50,528 nucleotides of DNA from an uncultured Acetobacteraceae bacterium. GTDB taxonomy: Bacteria > Pseudomonadota > Alphaproteobacteria > Acetobacterales > Acetobacteraceae. The position numbers and the translations under genes were made by a program. The notes under the pieces are model-generated. The model was not told the DNA's origin. It ran no database searches and saw only the letters and a program-made list of their open reading frames with translations. The DNA lies in the NCBI GenBank assembly GCA_903907955.1, contig CAIVPZ010000161.1, forward strand, positions 1 to 50,528, read 5' to 3'. Numbering within the stretch: position 1 is the stretch's first letter; every line of letters starts with the position of its first letter. This document shows, piece after piece, positions 29,791 to 38,966 of this stretch.

Positions 29791-31527
29791 GTGGATGCGT
29801 TGATGACAGGCACCGCCCCCCCGGCCGCGCTTTCCGGCCGGCGACTGCCGAATGTCTGGGACATTGCGGCGCTGTGCTGCGTGGTCGGCCTGCTGGTCGC
29901 CATGGCCGCCGCGGTGCGTGGCACGCTGGTGCCGCTGGGCACGCTGGAGGCGGTGCCGATCGACCTCGATCCCGGGCGGCTGCCGGAATACGCGCTGCGC
30001 ACCACGCTGCGCATGTTCGCGGCGCTGGCCTGCTCGGTGCTGTTCACCTTCACCTACGCGCCGCTGGCGGCGAAAAGCCGCCGCGCCGGGCTGATCATGG
30101 TGCCGGTGCTCGACATTCTGCAGTCGGTGCCGATCCTGGGCTTCCTGTCGTTCACCGTCGCCTTCTTCATGAACCTGTTCCCCGGCCGCGTGCTGGGGCT
30201 GGAGCTGGCGGCGATCTTCGCCATCTTCACCAGCCAGGCCTGGAACATGGCGTTCAGCTTCTACCAGTCGCTGACCACCATTCCGGCCGACCTGGATGAG
30301 GCCACCAAGCTGTTCCGCCTGACCACCTGGCAGCGTTTCTGGCGGCTGGAAGTGCCGTTCGCCATGCCGGGGCTGGTGTGGAACACCATGCTGTCGATGT
30401 CGGCCGGCTGGTTCTTCGTGGTGGCGTCCGAGGCGATCACCCTGGGGGACAACACCTGGAAGCTGCCGGGCGTCGGCTCCTACGTCGCCGCCGCGCTGGA
30501 GGCGCGGGACATCGGCGCGGTGTTCTGGGCGATCGGCGCCATGCTGGTGGTGATCCTGGCCTACGACCAGTTGCTGTTCCGTCCGCTGGTCGCCTGGTCG
30601 GCGCGGTTCCGCTTCGAGACCACCGCCTCGGCCACTGCCGACGACCCCTGGATGCTGGCGCTGCTGCGGCGCACCCGGGTGCTGCGGCTGGCCAGCGAGG
30701 CGATCGAGCGCGCCTTCGGGTCGATCACCTCGCTGCGCCTCGGCCGGCCCGCCGCTGCGGTGCGCCAGCAGGTGGTGCCCAGGCGGGTGGCCGATGCCGC
30801 CTTCGCCATGCTGGTCGGGCTGGTGGTGGCAGCGGCGCTGTGGAAGGTGTCCGGCTACGTCGCCGCCACGCTGGCCTGGGCGGACCTGCGGGAGACCCTG
30901 CTGCTCGGCGGGCTGACGCTGCTGCGGGTGACGGTGATGATGGCGCTGGCCTCGCTGCTGTGGGTGCCGGTGGGGGTCTGGCTGGGGCTGCGGCCGGCCT
31001 GGGCGCGGCGGGTGCAGCCGGTGGCGCAGTTCCTGGCGGCCTTCCCGGCCAACCTGCTGTTTCCGCCCTTCGTGGTGGTGATCGTGCAGTTCCATCTGAA
31101 CCAGGACGTGTTCCTCACCCCGCTGATGGTGCTGGGGACGCAGTGGTACATCCTGTTCAACGTCATCGCCGGCGCCGCCGCCTTCCCCGGCGACCTGCGC
31201 GAAGTGGCGAGCAACTTCCGCGTCAACGGCCTGCTGTGGTGGCGGCGGGTGATCCTGCCGGGGATTTTGCCCTATTACGTCACCGGCGCGATCACCGCCT
31301 CGGGCGGGTCGTGGAATGCCGCCATCGTTGCCGAGGTGGCGTCGTGGGGCGACACCAGACTGGCCGCGCATGGGCTGGGCGCCTACATCGCCCAGGCCAC
31401 CGATGCCGGCGATTTTCACCGCATCGTGCTCGGCGTGGTGGTGATGTCGCTGTACGTTGTGCTGTTCAACCGGCTGCTGTGGCGACCGCTCTATGCCTAT
31501 GCCAGCCGCCGCGCGACCCTGGGATAA
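29791..31527 (+). CDS. Double-length ABC transporter permease, NitT/TauT type
   Basis: A 578-residue inner-membrane protein made of two permease halves. The first (about 30-270) has TM helices around 25-45, 75-95, 105-135, 140-160 and 205-260, with the coupling EAA-type loop LDEATKLFRLTTWQRFWRLEVPFAM. The second (about 325-575) repeats the design with REVASNFRVNGLLWWRRVILP. Such fused permeases occur in the nitrate/taurine/bicarbonate-type importer family. A GTG at 29791 or an ATG at 29803 could start it. It is 12 nt before its ATPase gene. No periplasmic binding protein is encoded nearby, so the substrate cannot be assigned. Confidence 0.9.
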   Translation: MDALMTGTAPPAALSGRRLPNVWDIAALCCVVGLLVAMAAAVRGTLVPLGTLEAVPIDLDPGRLPEYALRTTLRMFAALACSVLFTFTYAPLAAKSRRAGLIMVPVLDILQSVPILGFLSFTVAFFMNLFPGRVLGLELAAIFAIFTSQAWNMAFSFYQSLTTIPADLDEATKLFRLTTWQRFWRLEVPFAMPGLVWNTMLSMSAGWFFVVASEAITLGDNTWKLPGVGSYVAAALEARDIGAVFWAIGAMLVVILAYDQLLFRPLVAWSARFRFETTASATADDPWMLALLRRTRVLRLASEAIERAFGSITSLRLGRPAAAVRQQVVPRRVADAAFAMLVGLVVAAALWKVSGYVAATLAWADLRETLLLGGLTLLRVTVMMALASLLWVPVGVWLGLRPAWARRVQPVAQFLAAFPANLLFPPFVVVIVQFHLNQDVFLTPLMVLGTQWYILFNVIAGAAAFPGDLREVASNFRVNGLLWWRRVILPGILPYYVTGAITASGGSWNAAIVAEVASWGDTRLAAHGLGAYIAQATDAGDFHRIVLGVVVMSLYVVLFNRLLWRPLYAYASRRATLG

Positions 31528-31539
31528 GGAAGCAGGCCG

Positions 31540-32856
31540 ATGGACCTCGCCATCACCGAGCCGCTGCTGGAAGTGCGCGGCTGCCGGCAGGCCTACCACA
31601 AGGACAGTGCCGCCGACCTGGTGGTGCTGGACGATGTGAACATGACGCTGCAGACCGGCGAGATCGTCGGCCTGCTGGGCCGCTCCGGCTCGGGCAAGTC
31701 CACGCTGCTGCGCATCGTCTCCGGCCTGCTGGCGCCGACCGCCGGCGAGGTCATCTGGCGCGGCCAGGCGTTGCGCGGCCCGGCGCCGGGCGTGGCCATG
31801 GTGTTCCAGAGCTTTGCCCTGTTCCCCTGGCTGACGGTGCAGGAGAACGTGGAACTCGGGCTGGAGGCGCAGGGCGTGCCGCGGGCGGAGCGCGAGCAGC
31901 GGGCCGAGGAGGCGATCGACCTGATCGGCCTGGGCGGCTACGAGAGCGCCTACCCCAAGGAGCTGTCCGGCGGCATGCGCCAGCGGGTCGGCCTGGCGCG
32001 CGCCCTGGTGGTGCATCCCGACCTGCTGCTGATGGACGAGCCGTTCAGCGCGCTGGATGTGCTGACCGCGGAGACGCTGCGCACCGACCTGATCGATCTG
32101 TGGATGGAGCATCGCCTGCCGGTGAAGTCCATCCTGATCGTCACCCACAACATCGAGGAAGCGGTGCTGCTGTGCGACCGCGTGCTGGTGTTCGCCACCA
32201 ATCCCGGGCGGGTGGCGCAGGAGATCCGGATTCCGTTCGCCCACCCGCGCAACCGTCTGGACCCGGCGTTCCGGCAACTGGTGGACGACATCTACGCGGT
32301 GATGACGCGCCGCGCGCCGACGCCCGCGCCCGCCCCGGTGGCACCCGCCGACGCACCGTTCGCCGCCGAGCTGCACCATGTCTCGACCAACCTGCTGGCC
32401 GGGCTGATGGAAGCGCTGGCCGGGGCACCCTATGACGGAAGGGCCGACCTGCCGGCGCTGGCGGCCTCGTTGCAGCTGGAAGCCGACGAGTTGCTGCCGA
32501 TCGGCGAAACCCTCCAGTTGCTCCGCTTCGGCGAACTGGAGGAGGGCGATATCCGGTTGACCGAGACCGGCCGGCAGTTCGTGCAGGGCGACACCGAGGA
32601 CCGCAAGAAACTGTTCGCCGCCGCGCTGCTGGCGCATGTGAAGCTCGCCGCCGCCATCCGCCGCACGCTGGACGAGCGCTGGAACCACCGCGCCTCCGCC
32701 GTGCGCTTCCGCGACGAGCTGGAAGACCACATGTCGCCCGATTACGCCGAGGAGACGCTGCGCGCCATCATCGCCTGGGGCCGCTACGCCGAACTGTACA
32801 GCTTCGACGAGGAGGCGCAGCAGTTCAGCCTGGAGGATATCGAGACGGTGGCGTAG
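31540..32856 (+). CDS. ABC transporter ATP-binding protein with AAA-associated C-terminal domain
   Basis: 438 residues. ATPase domain about 1-260: Walker A GRSGSGKST, Q loop VFQSFALFPW, signature LSGGMRQRVGLARAL, Walker B LLLMDEPFSALD, switch His in VTHNIEEAV. This is the NitT/TauT (SsuB/TauB-like) type. After a Pro/Ala-rich linker, about 285-438 is the extra winged-helix-like domain seen on some nitrate/sulfonate-type ATPases (LHHVSTNLLAGLMEAL, LTETGRQFV). The ATG at 31540 has AAGGA upstream. It ends overlapping the ribosome site of the next gene, so permease, ATPase and the AhpD-like protein form one operon. Confidence 0.93.
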   Translation: MDLAITEPLLEVRGCRQAYHKDSAADLVVLDDVNMTLQTGEIVGLLGRSGSGKSTLLRIVSGLLAPTAGEVIWRGQALRGPAPGVAMVFQSFALFPWLTVQENVELGLEAQGVPRAEREQRAEEAIDLIGLGGYESAYPKELSGGMRQRVGLARALVVHPDLLLMDEPFSALDVLTAETLRTDLIDLWMEHRLPVKSILIVTHNIEEAVLLCDRVLVFATNPGRVAQEIRIPFAHPRNRLDPAFRQLVDDIYAVMTRRAPTPAPAPVAPADAPFAAELHHVSTNLLAGLMEALAGAPYDGRADLPALAASLQLEADELLPIGETLQLLRFGELEEGDIRLTETGRQFVQGDTEDRKKLFAAALLAHVKLAAAIRRTLDERWNHRASAVRFRDELEDHMSPDYAEETLRAIIAWGRYAELYSFDEEAQQFSLEDIETVA

Positions 32857-32867
32857 GGAGACCGGCC

Positions 32868-33440
32868 ATGCCGCAGCCCGACCACATTTCCGCCCTCGGC
32901 GTGCCCGATCCGGCCGCGCTGGACGATGATCTGCAGGCGATCTGGACCAAATGCGTGGAGAAGCTCGGCTTCGTGCCGAACGTCTACAGCGCCTACAGCC
33001 TCAGGCCGCAGCGTCTGCGCAATTTCATGGCGATGTACAACGAGATCATGCTGGCGCCGTCCGGGCTGTCGAAGCTGGAACGCGAAATGATCGCCGTGGT
33101 CGTCTCCAGCGCCAACCGCTGCTACTACTGCCTGGTGGCGCATGGGGCGGCGGTGCGGATGCTGTCGGGCGATCCCGAACTCGGTGAGATGCTGGCGTTC
33201 AACTACCGGTTGGCGCAGTTGCCGGCCCGCCAGCTTGCCATGCTGCATTTTGTCCACAAACTCACGGTGGCGCTGCACGAGGTGGCCGAGGCCGACCGCG
33301 CGGCGTTGCGCGCGCACGGATTCTCCAGCGCGGACATTTTCGACATCGCCGAGACGGCGGCGTTCTTCAACCTGTCGAACCGGATGGCGGCGGCGACCGA
33401 TATGATGCCGAACCGGGAATATCATCGGGCGGGGCGATGA
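32868..33440 (+). CDS. Peroxidase-related / carboxymuconolactone decarboxylase family protein
   Basis: 190 residues, all-helical AhpD-like fold. The redox motif CYYCLVAHG is the family's CxxC-x3-H signature. The N-terminal LGFVPNVYSAYSLRP and the LSKLEREMIAVVVSSAN helix are typical of the uncharacterised peroxidase-related subfamily. The natural reductant and substrate are unknown. The ATG at 32868 has GGGAG overlapping the stop of the ATPase gene, so translation may be coupled. A REP-like element follows 6 nt after the stop. Confidence 0.88.
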   Translation: MPQPDHISALGVPDPAALDDDLQAIWTKCVEKLGFVPNVYSAYSLRPQRLRNFMAMYNEIMLAPSGLSKLEREMIAVVVSSANRCYYCLVAHGAAVRMLSGDPELGEMLAFNYRLAQLPARQLAMLHFVHKLTVALHEVAEADRAALRAHGFSSADIFDIAETAAFFNLSNRMAAATDMMPNREYHRAGR

Positions 33441-33446
33441 AGTCGA

Positions 33447-33511
33447 GGCAGGCAAGGCCAGGGCGCTGCCCTGGACCCGCAAGGGGGCGGTGGCCCCCTT
33501 GACCCCATTCG
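33447..33511 (+). repeat. REP-like element after the peroxidase-related gene
   Basis: GGCAAGGCCAGGGC-gct-GCCCTGG, then CAAGGGGGC-ggt-GCCCCCTTG and a GACCCCATTC end. The GCAAGGCC end faces the stop codon at 33440. Confidence 0.9.
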
Positions 33512-33559
33512 CTGGGGGCGGGGCAAACTGGTTATGCGGCGGACAGGGGGACGGGAAAA

Positions 33560-34192
33560 ATGCGGCAGGCGCGGATTGCGGCGGTGGTATCGGGGCTTGT
33601 GCTGACCGGTTGCACGGTGTTCGGCATCCGCGAGGGCACCGCGGAACCGCGTTTTGCGGTGCTCGCCGCGCCGAACGGCCTGGAAATTCGCAGCTACGGC
33701 CCGCGCATCGCCGCCGAGACGGCCGTCGCCGCCGACGAGGAGCAGGCGCGCTATGACGGATTCCGCCGTCTTGCCGGCTACATCTTCGGGGCGAACCGGG
33801 CGCACGCAAAGATCGACATGACGGTGCCGGTGGCCCAGCAGCACGGCGAGACCATCGCCATGACCGCACCGGTCGCACAGGCGCGCGGCGACAACGGGCA
33901 GTGGGTGATCCGCTTCTTCATGCCGGCGGAATCGACCATGGAAACCCTGCCGACGCCGGACGACCCTGCCGTCGTGCTCAGGCAGGTGCCCGGCGAGACC
34001 ATGGCGGTGCTGCGTTTCAGCGGTTTCTGGGGCGCCGAGGCAATCGCCGCGCGGCAGGCGGAACTGCTGCAGCGGCTCGAGGCGACCGCCTGGAAACCAA
34101 TCGGCACGCCGCTGACCTGGTTCTATGACCCGCCCTGGAGCATCCCATTCCTGCGGCGCAACGAGGTGGCGGTGCCGGTGGCGGCGCGTTGA
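33560..34192 (+). CDS. SOUL heme-binding family lipoprotein
   Basis: 210 residues. A short N-terminal signal ends in a lipobox (VLTGC, Cys18), so it is probably a membrane-anchored periplasmic lipoprotein. The remainder is the SOUL/HBP fold: LEIRSYGPRIAAET, YDGFRRLAGYIFGANRA, IDMTVPVAQ, IAMTAPVAQ, WVIRFFMP, TWFYDPPWSIPFLRRNEVAV. The family binds heme or tetrapyrroles in eukaryotes; the bacterial role is unclear. The ATG at 33560 is preceded by GGGGGACGGGA. Monocistronic, convergent with the AT-hook gene. Confidence 0.92.
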   Translation: MRQARIAAVVSGLVLTGCTVFGIREGTAEPRFAVLAAPNGLEIRSYGPRIAAETAVAADEEQARYDGFRRLAGYIFGANRAHAKIDMTVPVAQQHGETIAMTAPVAQARGDNGQWVIRFFMPAESTMETLPTPDDPAVVLRQVPGETMAVLRFSGFWGAEAIAARQAELLQRLEATAWKPIGTPLTWFYDPPWSIPFLRRNEVAVPVAAR

Positions 34193-34241
34193 GGCCGGCC
34201 GGTACGGACCAATACAGGGGGAAAGGAGAACCTGGCGGCCG

Positions 34242-34781
34242 TTACCACCACTTGACGGGCTGCTGCTGCTTCGCCGGACGTTGCGCTGCCACGGAGCCTT
34301 CGCGGCGGGGGCGTCCGCGCGGCCGTTTTGCCGGCTTCGCTTCGCCCGCTTGATCATCGCCGGCGAGCAGTCGCGCCGGAGCGCGCGATATTGCCGCTGT
34401 GCCATGGAGCGTCGATTGGGCAGTAAGCCGGGCGGCCTGCGCGGCATCGAGCGCGGCAGCCATTGCGCAGCGCTCGCTTTCGGCGCGCTGGGCCGCCTCC
34501 AGTGCTTCGCGCCCGGTCATTTCGGCATGCACCACCTGCGTCTGCAGCCGCTTGATGGTGGCCTGCGCTTCCAACAGGGCGCGCTCGGCCCGCTGGCGGG
34601 CTGCCTGTTCGGTTGCGAGCGCCGCTTCCGCATTGGCCAGGCGGTTGACCGGCGGCGCGCCCGTGATGGTGGGGCGATGCGCGGAGCCAATGCCGGAGCC
34701 GGGTTGGGCGACGACGACCGTGACATCACCGTCGCGTACGAAACGACGACGCATCGGCCCGGCTCGTCCGTCCATCGTCAT
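34242..34781 (-). CDS. Coiled-coil protein with C-terminal AT-hook
   Basis: 179 residues from the ATG at 34781; other starts in frame are 34775 and 34754 (MRRRFVRDGDV), and the frame is open to a TTG at 34979. Residues about 45-120 form an Ala/Glu/Arg-rich coiled coil (LANAEAALATEQAARQRAER). Near the end KRPRGRPRREG is a perfect AT-hook (core RGRP), followed by a Gln-rich stretch and the ending PVKWW. Probably a small DNA-binding accessory protein. I have a vague memory of similar tails in Acetobacteraceae accessory proteins but cannot confirm it. Confidence 0.7.
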   Translation of the reverse strand: MTMDGRAGPMRRRFVRDGDVTVVVAQPGSGIGSAHRPTITGAPPVNRLANAEAALATEQAARQRAERALLEAQATIKRLQTQVVHAEMTGREALEAAQRAESERCAMAAALDAAQAARLTAQSTLHGTAAISRAPARLLAGDDQAGEAKPAKRPRGRPRREGSVAAQRPAKQQQPVKWW

Positions 34782-34981
34782 GCTCGATGCGGCAGAAGAA
34801 CGATGGTTCGGCCGATCATCGTGGCCCGGGTTTCGACCGGTGCCGAGGGCATGCCGCGCCCAGGTTTCGGCGTCTTGCAATGACGGCGATTCGGCTGCCT
34901 GCAACGTTTCAGACTGTTGGTCGGGGTCGGGTGAAGTATTGTCAAGCGGGTCGGCAGGAGGACACACAGGAGAGTCCAATC

Positions 34982-35420
34982 AGGCCAAAAATGCCACAGA
35001 GCGGTTGGAGTCGGCTCGGATTGCGGTGGTAGACGGACCGGCGGACCATGACAAGCCAATGACAGTGGTCAGTTCGAACATTGCCACGACGGCATCAGCG
35101 GCCTTACGGTAATCGGTTATGCGGTATTCGGATATTCTGCACGGATACAGGCACACAGCTTCTCCGTCGGTGCCGGATCTATGGCTCCGACTCGAGGTCC
35201 GGACGATCTAGCAGGACAGCATCGTGCACAGCGGGACATGGCTATGTCAACGGAATTCCGGGCACAACTTGCGCAGAATGCGGCGGTTAACAAATTCTAC
35301 CTGTACAGGGACTATACGATCTCACCGGAAGATCGCCCGGGGCGGAAAATGCTGGCCATCGCCTGGGCTTAGAGCAACATCGGCGGGACCGGCGACAGCC
35401 GGCCGATAAAGTTGCTTGCC
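34982..35420. other. Gene-poor stretch with one candidate small ORF
   Basis: No confident gene. A possible 44-residue ORF runs 35238-35372 on the plus strand (MAMSTEFRAQLAQNAAVNK start, soluble, charged), but its ribosome site is weak (GCGGGAC), and it may be a remnant. An imperfect stem (AGCAAC-ATCGGC with GCCGAT-aaa-GTTGCT, about 35373-35416) overlaps its end. Composition is less GC-rich than the flanks. Confidence 0.3.
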
Positions 35421-35456
35421 AAAACAAAGCGCTCTAGGCGGCAGCGCCGCGCTTTG
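35421..35456 (-). terminator. Intrinsic terminator of the psiE-family gene
   Basis: On the minus strand an 8-bp stem CAAAGCGC/GCGCTTTG (35449-35456 with 35425-35432) is followed at once by TTTT. It lies 18 nt past the stop codon. One of the few canonical hairpin-plus-T terminators in the window. Confidence 0.8.
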
Positions 35457-35474
35457 CCGCCGCCGCCTCATTGG

Positions 35475-36011
35475 TCACCCATGCCTCGGATGCGCCTCGC
35501 CGTGTTCACGCCGGTGCGCGATTTCGTGGATGCGGCTGCGGCGCAGCAGGTAAATCGACACCACCATGACCAGAATCAGCACGCCGAGCACCACCAGCTC
35601 CAGCATCGTCGAACGGAACACCGCCTCGTGCTCCGGAGTCCAGGCGGCGTCCCGCGTGACCTCGGCGGATTGCAGGGTAATGACAAGCACGCGGCGCACC
35701 GTTGCAATCAGCGCAACGATCAGGAAGGGTTCGCACTTCAGGGTGCGCTCCTGCATCGACGTGCGGATCGTATGCAGAATCTCGATCAGCATGAACACCA
35801 GCAGCAGCCGCTCGATCACGGCGAAGATGGCGTCGGAGGTGCTCCAGTCGCGCAGCGCCTCCCAAACCTCCATCCCGGCGCTGCCGAGGGCGAGGAGCGC
35901 GGTGATGCAGAGCAACCCGCCAAGGGCTGCGTAGACGGTATTCTCGACGTAGTGGAAGATGTCCAATCCCAAACCGCCGGCGGCGGGTTTGCGGTCCAGT
36001 TCGAGGCTCAT
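35475..36011 (-). CDS. Phosphate-starvation-inducible PsiE family membrane protein
   Basis: 178 residues. Four predicted TM segments: about 25-45, 62-80, 98-115 and 137-155. The inter-helix motif LIEILHTIRTSMQERTLKCE and FLIVALIATVRRVLVI match the PsiE family. The C-terminus is basic and His-rich (RIHEIAHRREHGEAHPRHG). Function unknown even in model species. The ATG at 36011 has AAGGAG 7 nt upstream. A terminator follows. Confidence 0.85.
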   Translation of the reverse strand: MSLELDRKPAAGGLGLDIFHYVENTVYAALGGLLCITALLALGSAGMEVWEALRDWSTSDAIFAVIERLLLVFMLIEILHTIRTSMQERTLKCEPFLIVALIATVRRVLVITLQSAEVTRDAAWTPEHEAVFRSTMLELVVLGVLILVMVVSIYLLRRSRIHEIAHRREHGEAHPRHG

Positions 36012-36411
36012 GGGCAGGCTCCTTGATTCGGCCGGCCGTGTCCGTGGGACGGTCCGGTTGCCGGGCCTGCCGTGCTGCCCCGGCAACAGCGGCAGGCCCC
36101 GCCCGACGCGTGCGCCGGCGTTCTGCGTCACCGTATCGAATGCCGGCGCCGCGTTGTCCATGGCATTGCTGTGCTGCGTGCCGGTCCGTCGAGATCGTGA
36201 CGCTCGCCTGATATCATGAGAATTGCAGCCCTGACACCCCGTTCCACGACAAGCTCCCCCGGAAAGCCCACGGTTGCGGCCTGCCGGGGTTTGGGGGCAT
36301 TTTCCGCCGCATGGTCCACCTGCCAGGACGCAAGAAGCGGGCGGCCGGTCGCCGCTCGTCGTCTCATCCGGGGAAGGCGGGATCACTTCGCGCCACAGAA
36401 GGAACGTGAGT
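36012..36411. promoter_or_regulatory. Divergent intergenic region of psiE-family gene and pckG
   Basis: 400 nt without a supported gene. It should carry both promoters. Open frames crossing it (e.g. plus-strand frame 36274 onward into pckG) lack coding character before 36412. No operator could be assigned. Confidence 0.5.
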
Positions 36412-38259
36412 ATGGATGCTCTCGCAGCCGCATCAGGCGGCACGACCAACAGGCGGCTGCATGCCTGGGTCGGCGAAATGGCCGCGCTTTGCAAGCCGGA
36501 CAGGGTCGAGTGGACCGACGGTTCGGAGAGCGAATACGACCGGCTGTGCGAGATGATGGTCGCGGCGGGCACGTTCATCCGCCTCGATCCGGCTAAGCGG
36601 CCGAACTCCTTCCTGGCGCGTTCGCACCCGTCCGATGTGGGCCGGGTGGAGGACCGCACCTTCATCTGCTCGCTGAGCGAGCAGGACGCCGGCCCGACCA
36701 ACAACTGGGCACCGCCGGCGGAAATGCGCGCTACGCTGGGCGGCCTGTTCGATGGCTGCATGCGCGGCCGGACCATGTACGTCATTCCGTTCAGCATGGG
36801 GCCGCTTGGCTCCCCGATCGCCAAGATCGGCGTGCAGATCACCGACAGCCCCTATGTCGTGGTCAACATGAAGCTGATGACCCGGATGGGCAGCGCGGTG
36901 CTCGACGCCCTTGGCGACGGCGCCTTCATCCCCTGCATGCATTCGGTGGGCGCCCCGCTGGTGCCCGGCCAGGCCGACGTGCCGTGGCCCTGCGAAGGCG
37001 ATATCCATCGCAAGTACATCGTGCATTTCCCGGAGACCTACGAGATCTGGTCGTACGGCTCCGGCTATGGCGGCAATGCGCTGCTTGGCAAGAAGTGCCT
37101 GGCCCTGCGCATCGCCTCGGTGATGGCCCGCCACGAGGGCTGGCTGGCCGAGCACATGCTGATCATGGGCATCGAATCGCCGGCAGGCGAGAAGACCTAT
37201 ATCGCGGCGGCCTTCCCGAGCGCCTGCGGCAAGACCAACCTGGCGATGCTGGTGCCGCCCAAGGGTTTCGAAGGCTGGAAGGTCCACACCGTCGGCGACG
37301 ACATTGCCTGGATCAAGAAGGGGTCGGATGGCGTGCTGCGGGCGATCAACCCGGAAGCCGGGTTCTTCGGCGTCGGGCCGGGCACCAACAGCCGTTCCAA
37401 TCCGAACGCGGTGGCGACCTTCGCCCGCAACGCGATCTTCACCAATACCGCCCTGACCGATGACGGCGACATCTGGTGGGAGGGCATGACCGACGAGCCG
37501 CCGGCCCACCTTATCGACTGGCAGGGCCATGACTGGACGCCCGGCTGCGGCCGGCCGGCCGCGCATCCGAATGCCCGCTTCACCGCGCCGGCCAGCCAGT
37601 GCCCGTGCCTCGATCCGGACTGGGAGAAGCCCGAGGGCGTGCCGATCAGTGCCTTCATCTTCGGCGGCCGCATGAGCAAGAACATGCCGCTGGTGTTCCA
37701 GGCCTTCAACTGGAGCCACGGTGTGTATCTGGCGGCGACCATGGGGTCGGAGGCGACCGCCGCCGCCATCGGCATGACCGCGATGCGGCGCGATCCCATG
37801 GCGATGCTGCCATTCTGCGGCTACAACATGGCGGATTACTTCAGCCACTGGCTGAATGTGGGCCGGCGCGTCGTCAACCCGCCGCGCATATTCCGGGTCA
37901 ACTGGTTCCGCAAGGACGACAACGGCAAGTTCCTCTGGCCGGGCTTTGGCGACAACATGCGCGTGCTGAAATGGATCGTCGATCGCGTGCACGGCCGCGG
38001 CTATGGGGTGGAAAGCCCGATCGGCTGGATGCCGCGCCGCGAGGACATCGAATGGACCGGCCTCGATTACGCGCCGAAGACTTTCTACGATCTGATGGCG
38101 GTCGGCCGCGAGGCCGGGACGGTGGAGGCGCGGTCGCACGAGGAACTGTTCGACCGGTTCTTCGACCGCCTGCCCAAGGAATTCATCTTCGAGCGCGAGT
38201 TGTTGCGGTCGCGGCTTTGGCGCTCGGCCGATCAATGGGAGCTGGCGCGCGAGGAGTGA
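36412..38259 (+). CDS. pckG: Phosphoenolpyruvate carboxykinase (GTP)
   Basis: Interconverts oxaloacetate + GTP and PEP + CO2 + GDP. 615 residues, the family's usual length. It has [18 protein letters not shown], the [14 protein letters not shown]-like segment [15 protein letters not shown], the P-loop with reactive Cys [13 protein letters not shown], the metal-binding VGDDIAWI, and the nucleotide-binding [16 protein letters not shown] block. The ATG at 36412 begins [13 protein letters not shown]-type rather than the ATP-type (pckA) common in many alphaproteobacteria. It could work either in gluconeogenesis or, as in some fermenters, to fix CO2 into C4 acids; the nearby methylmalonyl-CoA genes make the second worth testing. 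Confidence 0.97.
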   Translation: MDALAAASGGTTNRRLHAWVGEMAALCKPDRVEWTDGSESEYDRLCEMMVAAGTFIRLDPAKRPNSFLARSHPSDVGRVEDRTFICSLSEQDAGPTNNWAPPAEMRATLGGLFDGCMRGRTMYVIPFSMGPLGSPIAKIGVQITDSPYVVVNMKLMTRMGSAVLDALGDGAFIPCMHSVGAPLVPGQADVPWPCEGDIHRKYIVHFPETYEIWSYGSGYGGNALLGKKCLALRIASVMARHEGWLAEHMLIMGIESPAGEKTYIAAAFPSACGKTNLAMLVPPKGFEGWKVHTVGDDIAWIKKGSDGVLRAINPEAGFFGVGPGTNSRSNPNAVATFARNAIFTNTALTDDGDIWWEGMTDEPPAHLIDWQGHDWTPGCGRPAAHPNARFTAPASQCPCLDPDWEKPEGVPISAFIFGGRMSKNMPLVFQAFNWSHGVYLAATMGSEATAAAIGMTAMRRDPMAMLPFCGYNMADYFSHWLNVGRRVVNPPRIFRVNWFRKDDNGKFLWPGFGDNMRVLKWIVDRVHGRGYGVESPIGWMPRREDIEWTGLDYAPKTFYDLMAVGREAGTVEARSHEELFDRFFDRLPKEFIFERELLRSRLWRSADQWELAREE

Positions 38260-38369
38260 GGCAGGCAAGGCCAGGGCGCCGCCCTGGACCCGCAAGGGGG
38301 CAGTGGCCCCCTTGACCCGATTCATGGGTTCCAGGGGCTTGCCCCTGGTGGGGTGCGGGGCGAACCCCC
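38260..38369. repeat. Double REP-like element after pckG
   Basis: Begins at the base after the pckG stop. The first unit (38260-38323) is GGCAAGGCCAGGGC-gcc-GCCCTGG plus CAAGGGGGC-agt-GCCCCCTTG. A second partial unit in opposite orientation (38324-38369) has GGGTTCCAGGGGC-tt-GCCCCTGG. Confidence 0.9.
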
Positions 38370-38400
38370 GACGATGCGACGAGACCCAGGGAGACCCACC

Positions 38401-38805
38401 ATGCTTGGCAGACTGAACCACGTGGCCATCGCCGTGCCTGACCTTGATGCGGCGGTCAGCACCTATCGCGACACGCTCGGCGCGGTGGTTTCCGCGCCGC
38501 TGGCGCAACCGGCGCACGGCGTTACCGTGGTGTTCGTCGATGTCGCGAACACCCGCATCGAGCTGCTCAACCCACTCGGCGCGAACTCGCCGATTGCCGG
38601 GTTCCTGGCCAGGAACCCCGCCGGCGGCATCCACCACATCTGCTTCGAGGTCGAGGATATCCTGGCCGCCCGCGACCAGCTCAAGGCGACCGGCCTGCGC
38701 GTGCTGGGCGACGGCGAGCCGAAGATCGGCGCGCACGACAAGCCGGTGCTGTTTCTGCACCCGAAGGATCTGAACGGCACGCTGGTGGAGCTGCAGCAGG
38801 CCTGA
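38401..38805 (+). CDS. mce: Methylmalonyl-CoA epimerase
   Basis: Interconverts (R)- and (S)-methylmalonyl-CoA, linking the mutase to the decarboxylase. 134 residues, vicinal-oxygen-chelate fold. Metal ligands visible: His in LNHVAIAVPD, His in GGIHHICFEVED, and Glu in GTLVELQQ. The NARIELL-like NTRIELLNPLG segment is typical. The ATG at 38401 is preceded by AGGGAG. It lies between pckG and the decarboxylase operon on the same strand. Confidence 0.95.
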   Translation: MLGRLNHVAIAVPDLDAAVSTYRDTLGAVVSAPLAQPAHGVTVVFVDVANTRIELLNPLGANSPIAGFLARNPAGGIHHICFEVEDILAARDQLKATGLRVLGDGEPKIGAHDKPVLFLHPKDLNGTLVELQQA

Positions 38806-38966
38806 GAGTTTGAAAAAGAATGCCCGCAAGCCGCCGAACGATGACGGAAAACTCAATGATGTCAGCGGGCGTTCTTTTTCAAGTTCGATTGTTTTTCAGG
38901 CTCTGACAGGAGAGCGCGGGCGCGCCATTGGGGCAGCGCCGCGCGATGCAACCACGGATGGAATGA
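38806..38966. repeat. Inverted repeat between mce and mmdA
   Basis: 38810-38827 pairs with 38865-38882: 18 bp with one G-U, 37-nt loop. The right arm includes TTCTTTTTCAA. It may terminate mce transcripts or be a small mobile-element remnant. The rest of the gap (38883-38966) should carry the decarboxylase promoter; nothing specific was seen. Confidence 0.75.

Noticed and set aside
29752-32730. Open frame of nearly 1000 codons on the minus strand
   Set aside because: It is antisense to the ABC permease and ATPase, is His/Gln/Arg-rich without domains, and is an artefact of high GC content.
36433-38856. Minus-strand frame spanning pckG and mce
   Set aside because: Runs across two well-defined plus-strand genes and a REP-like element; composition of a shadow frame.
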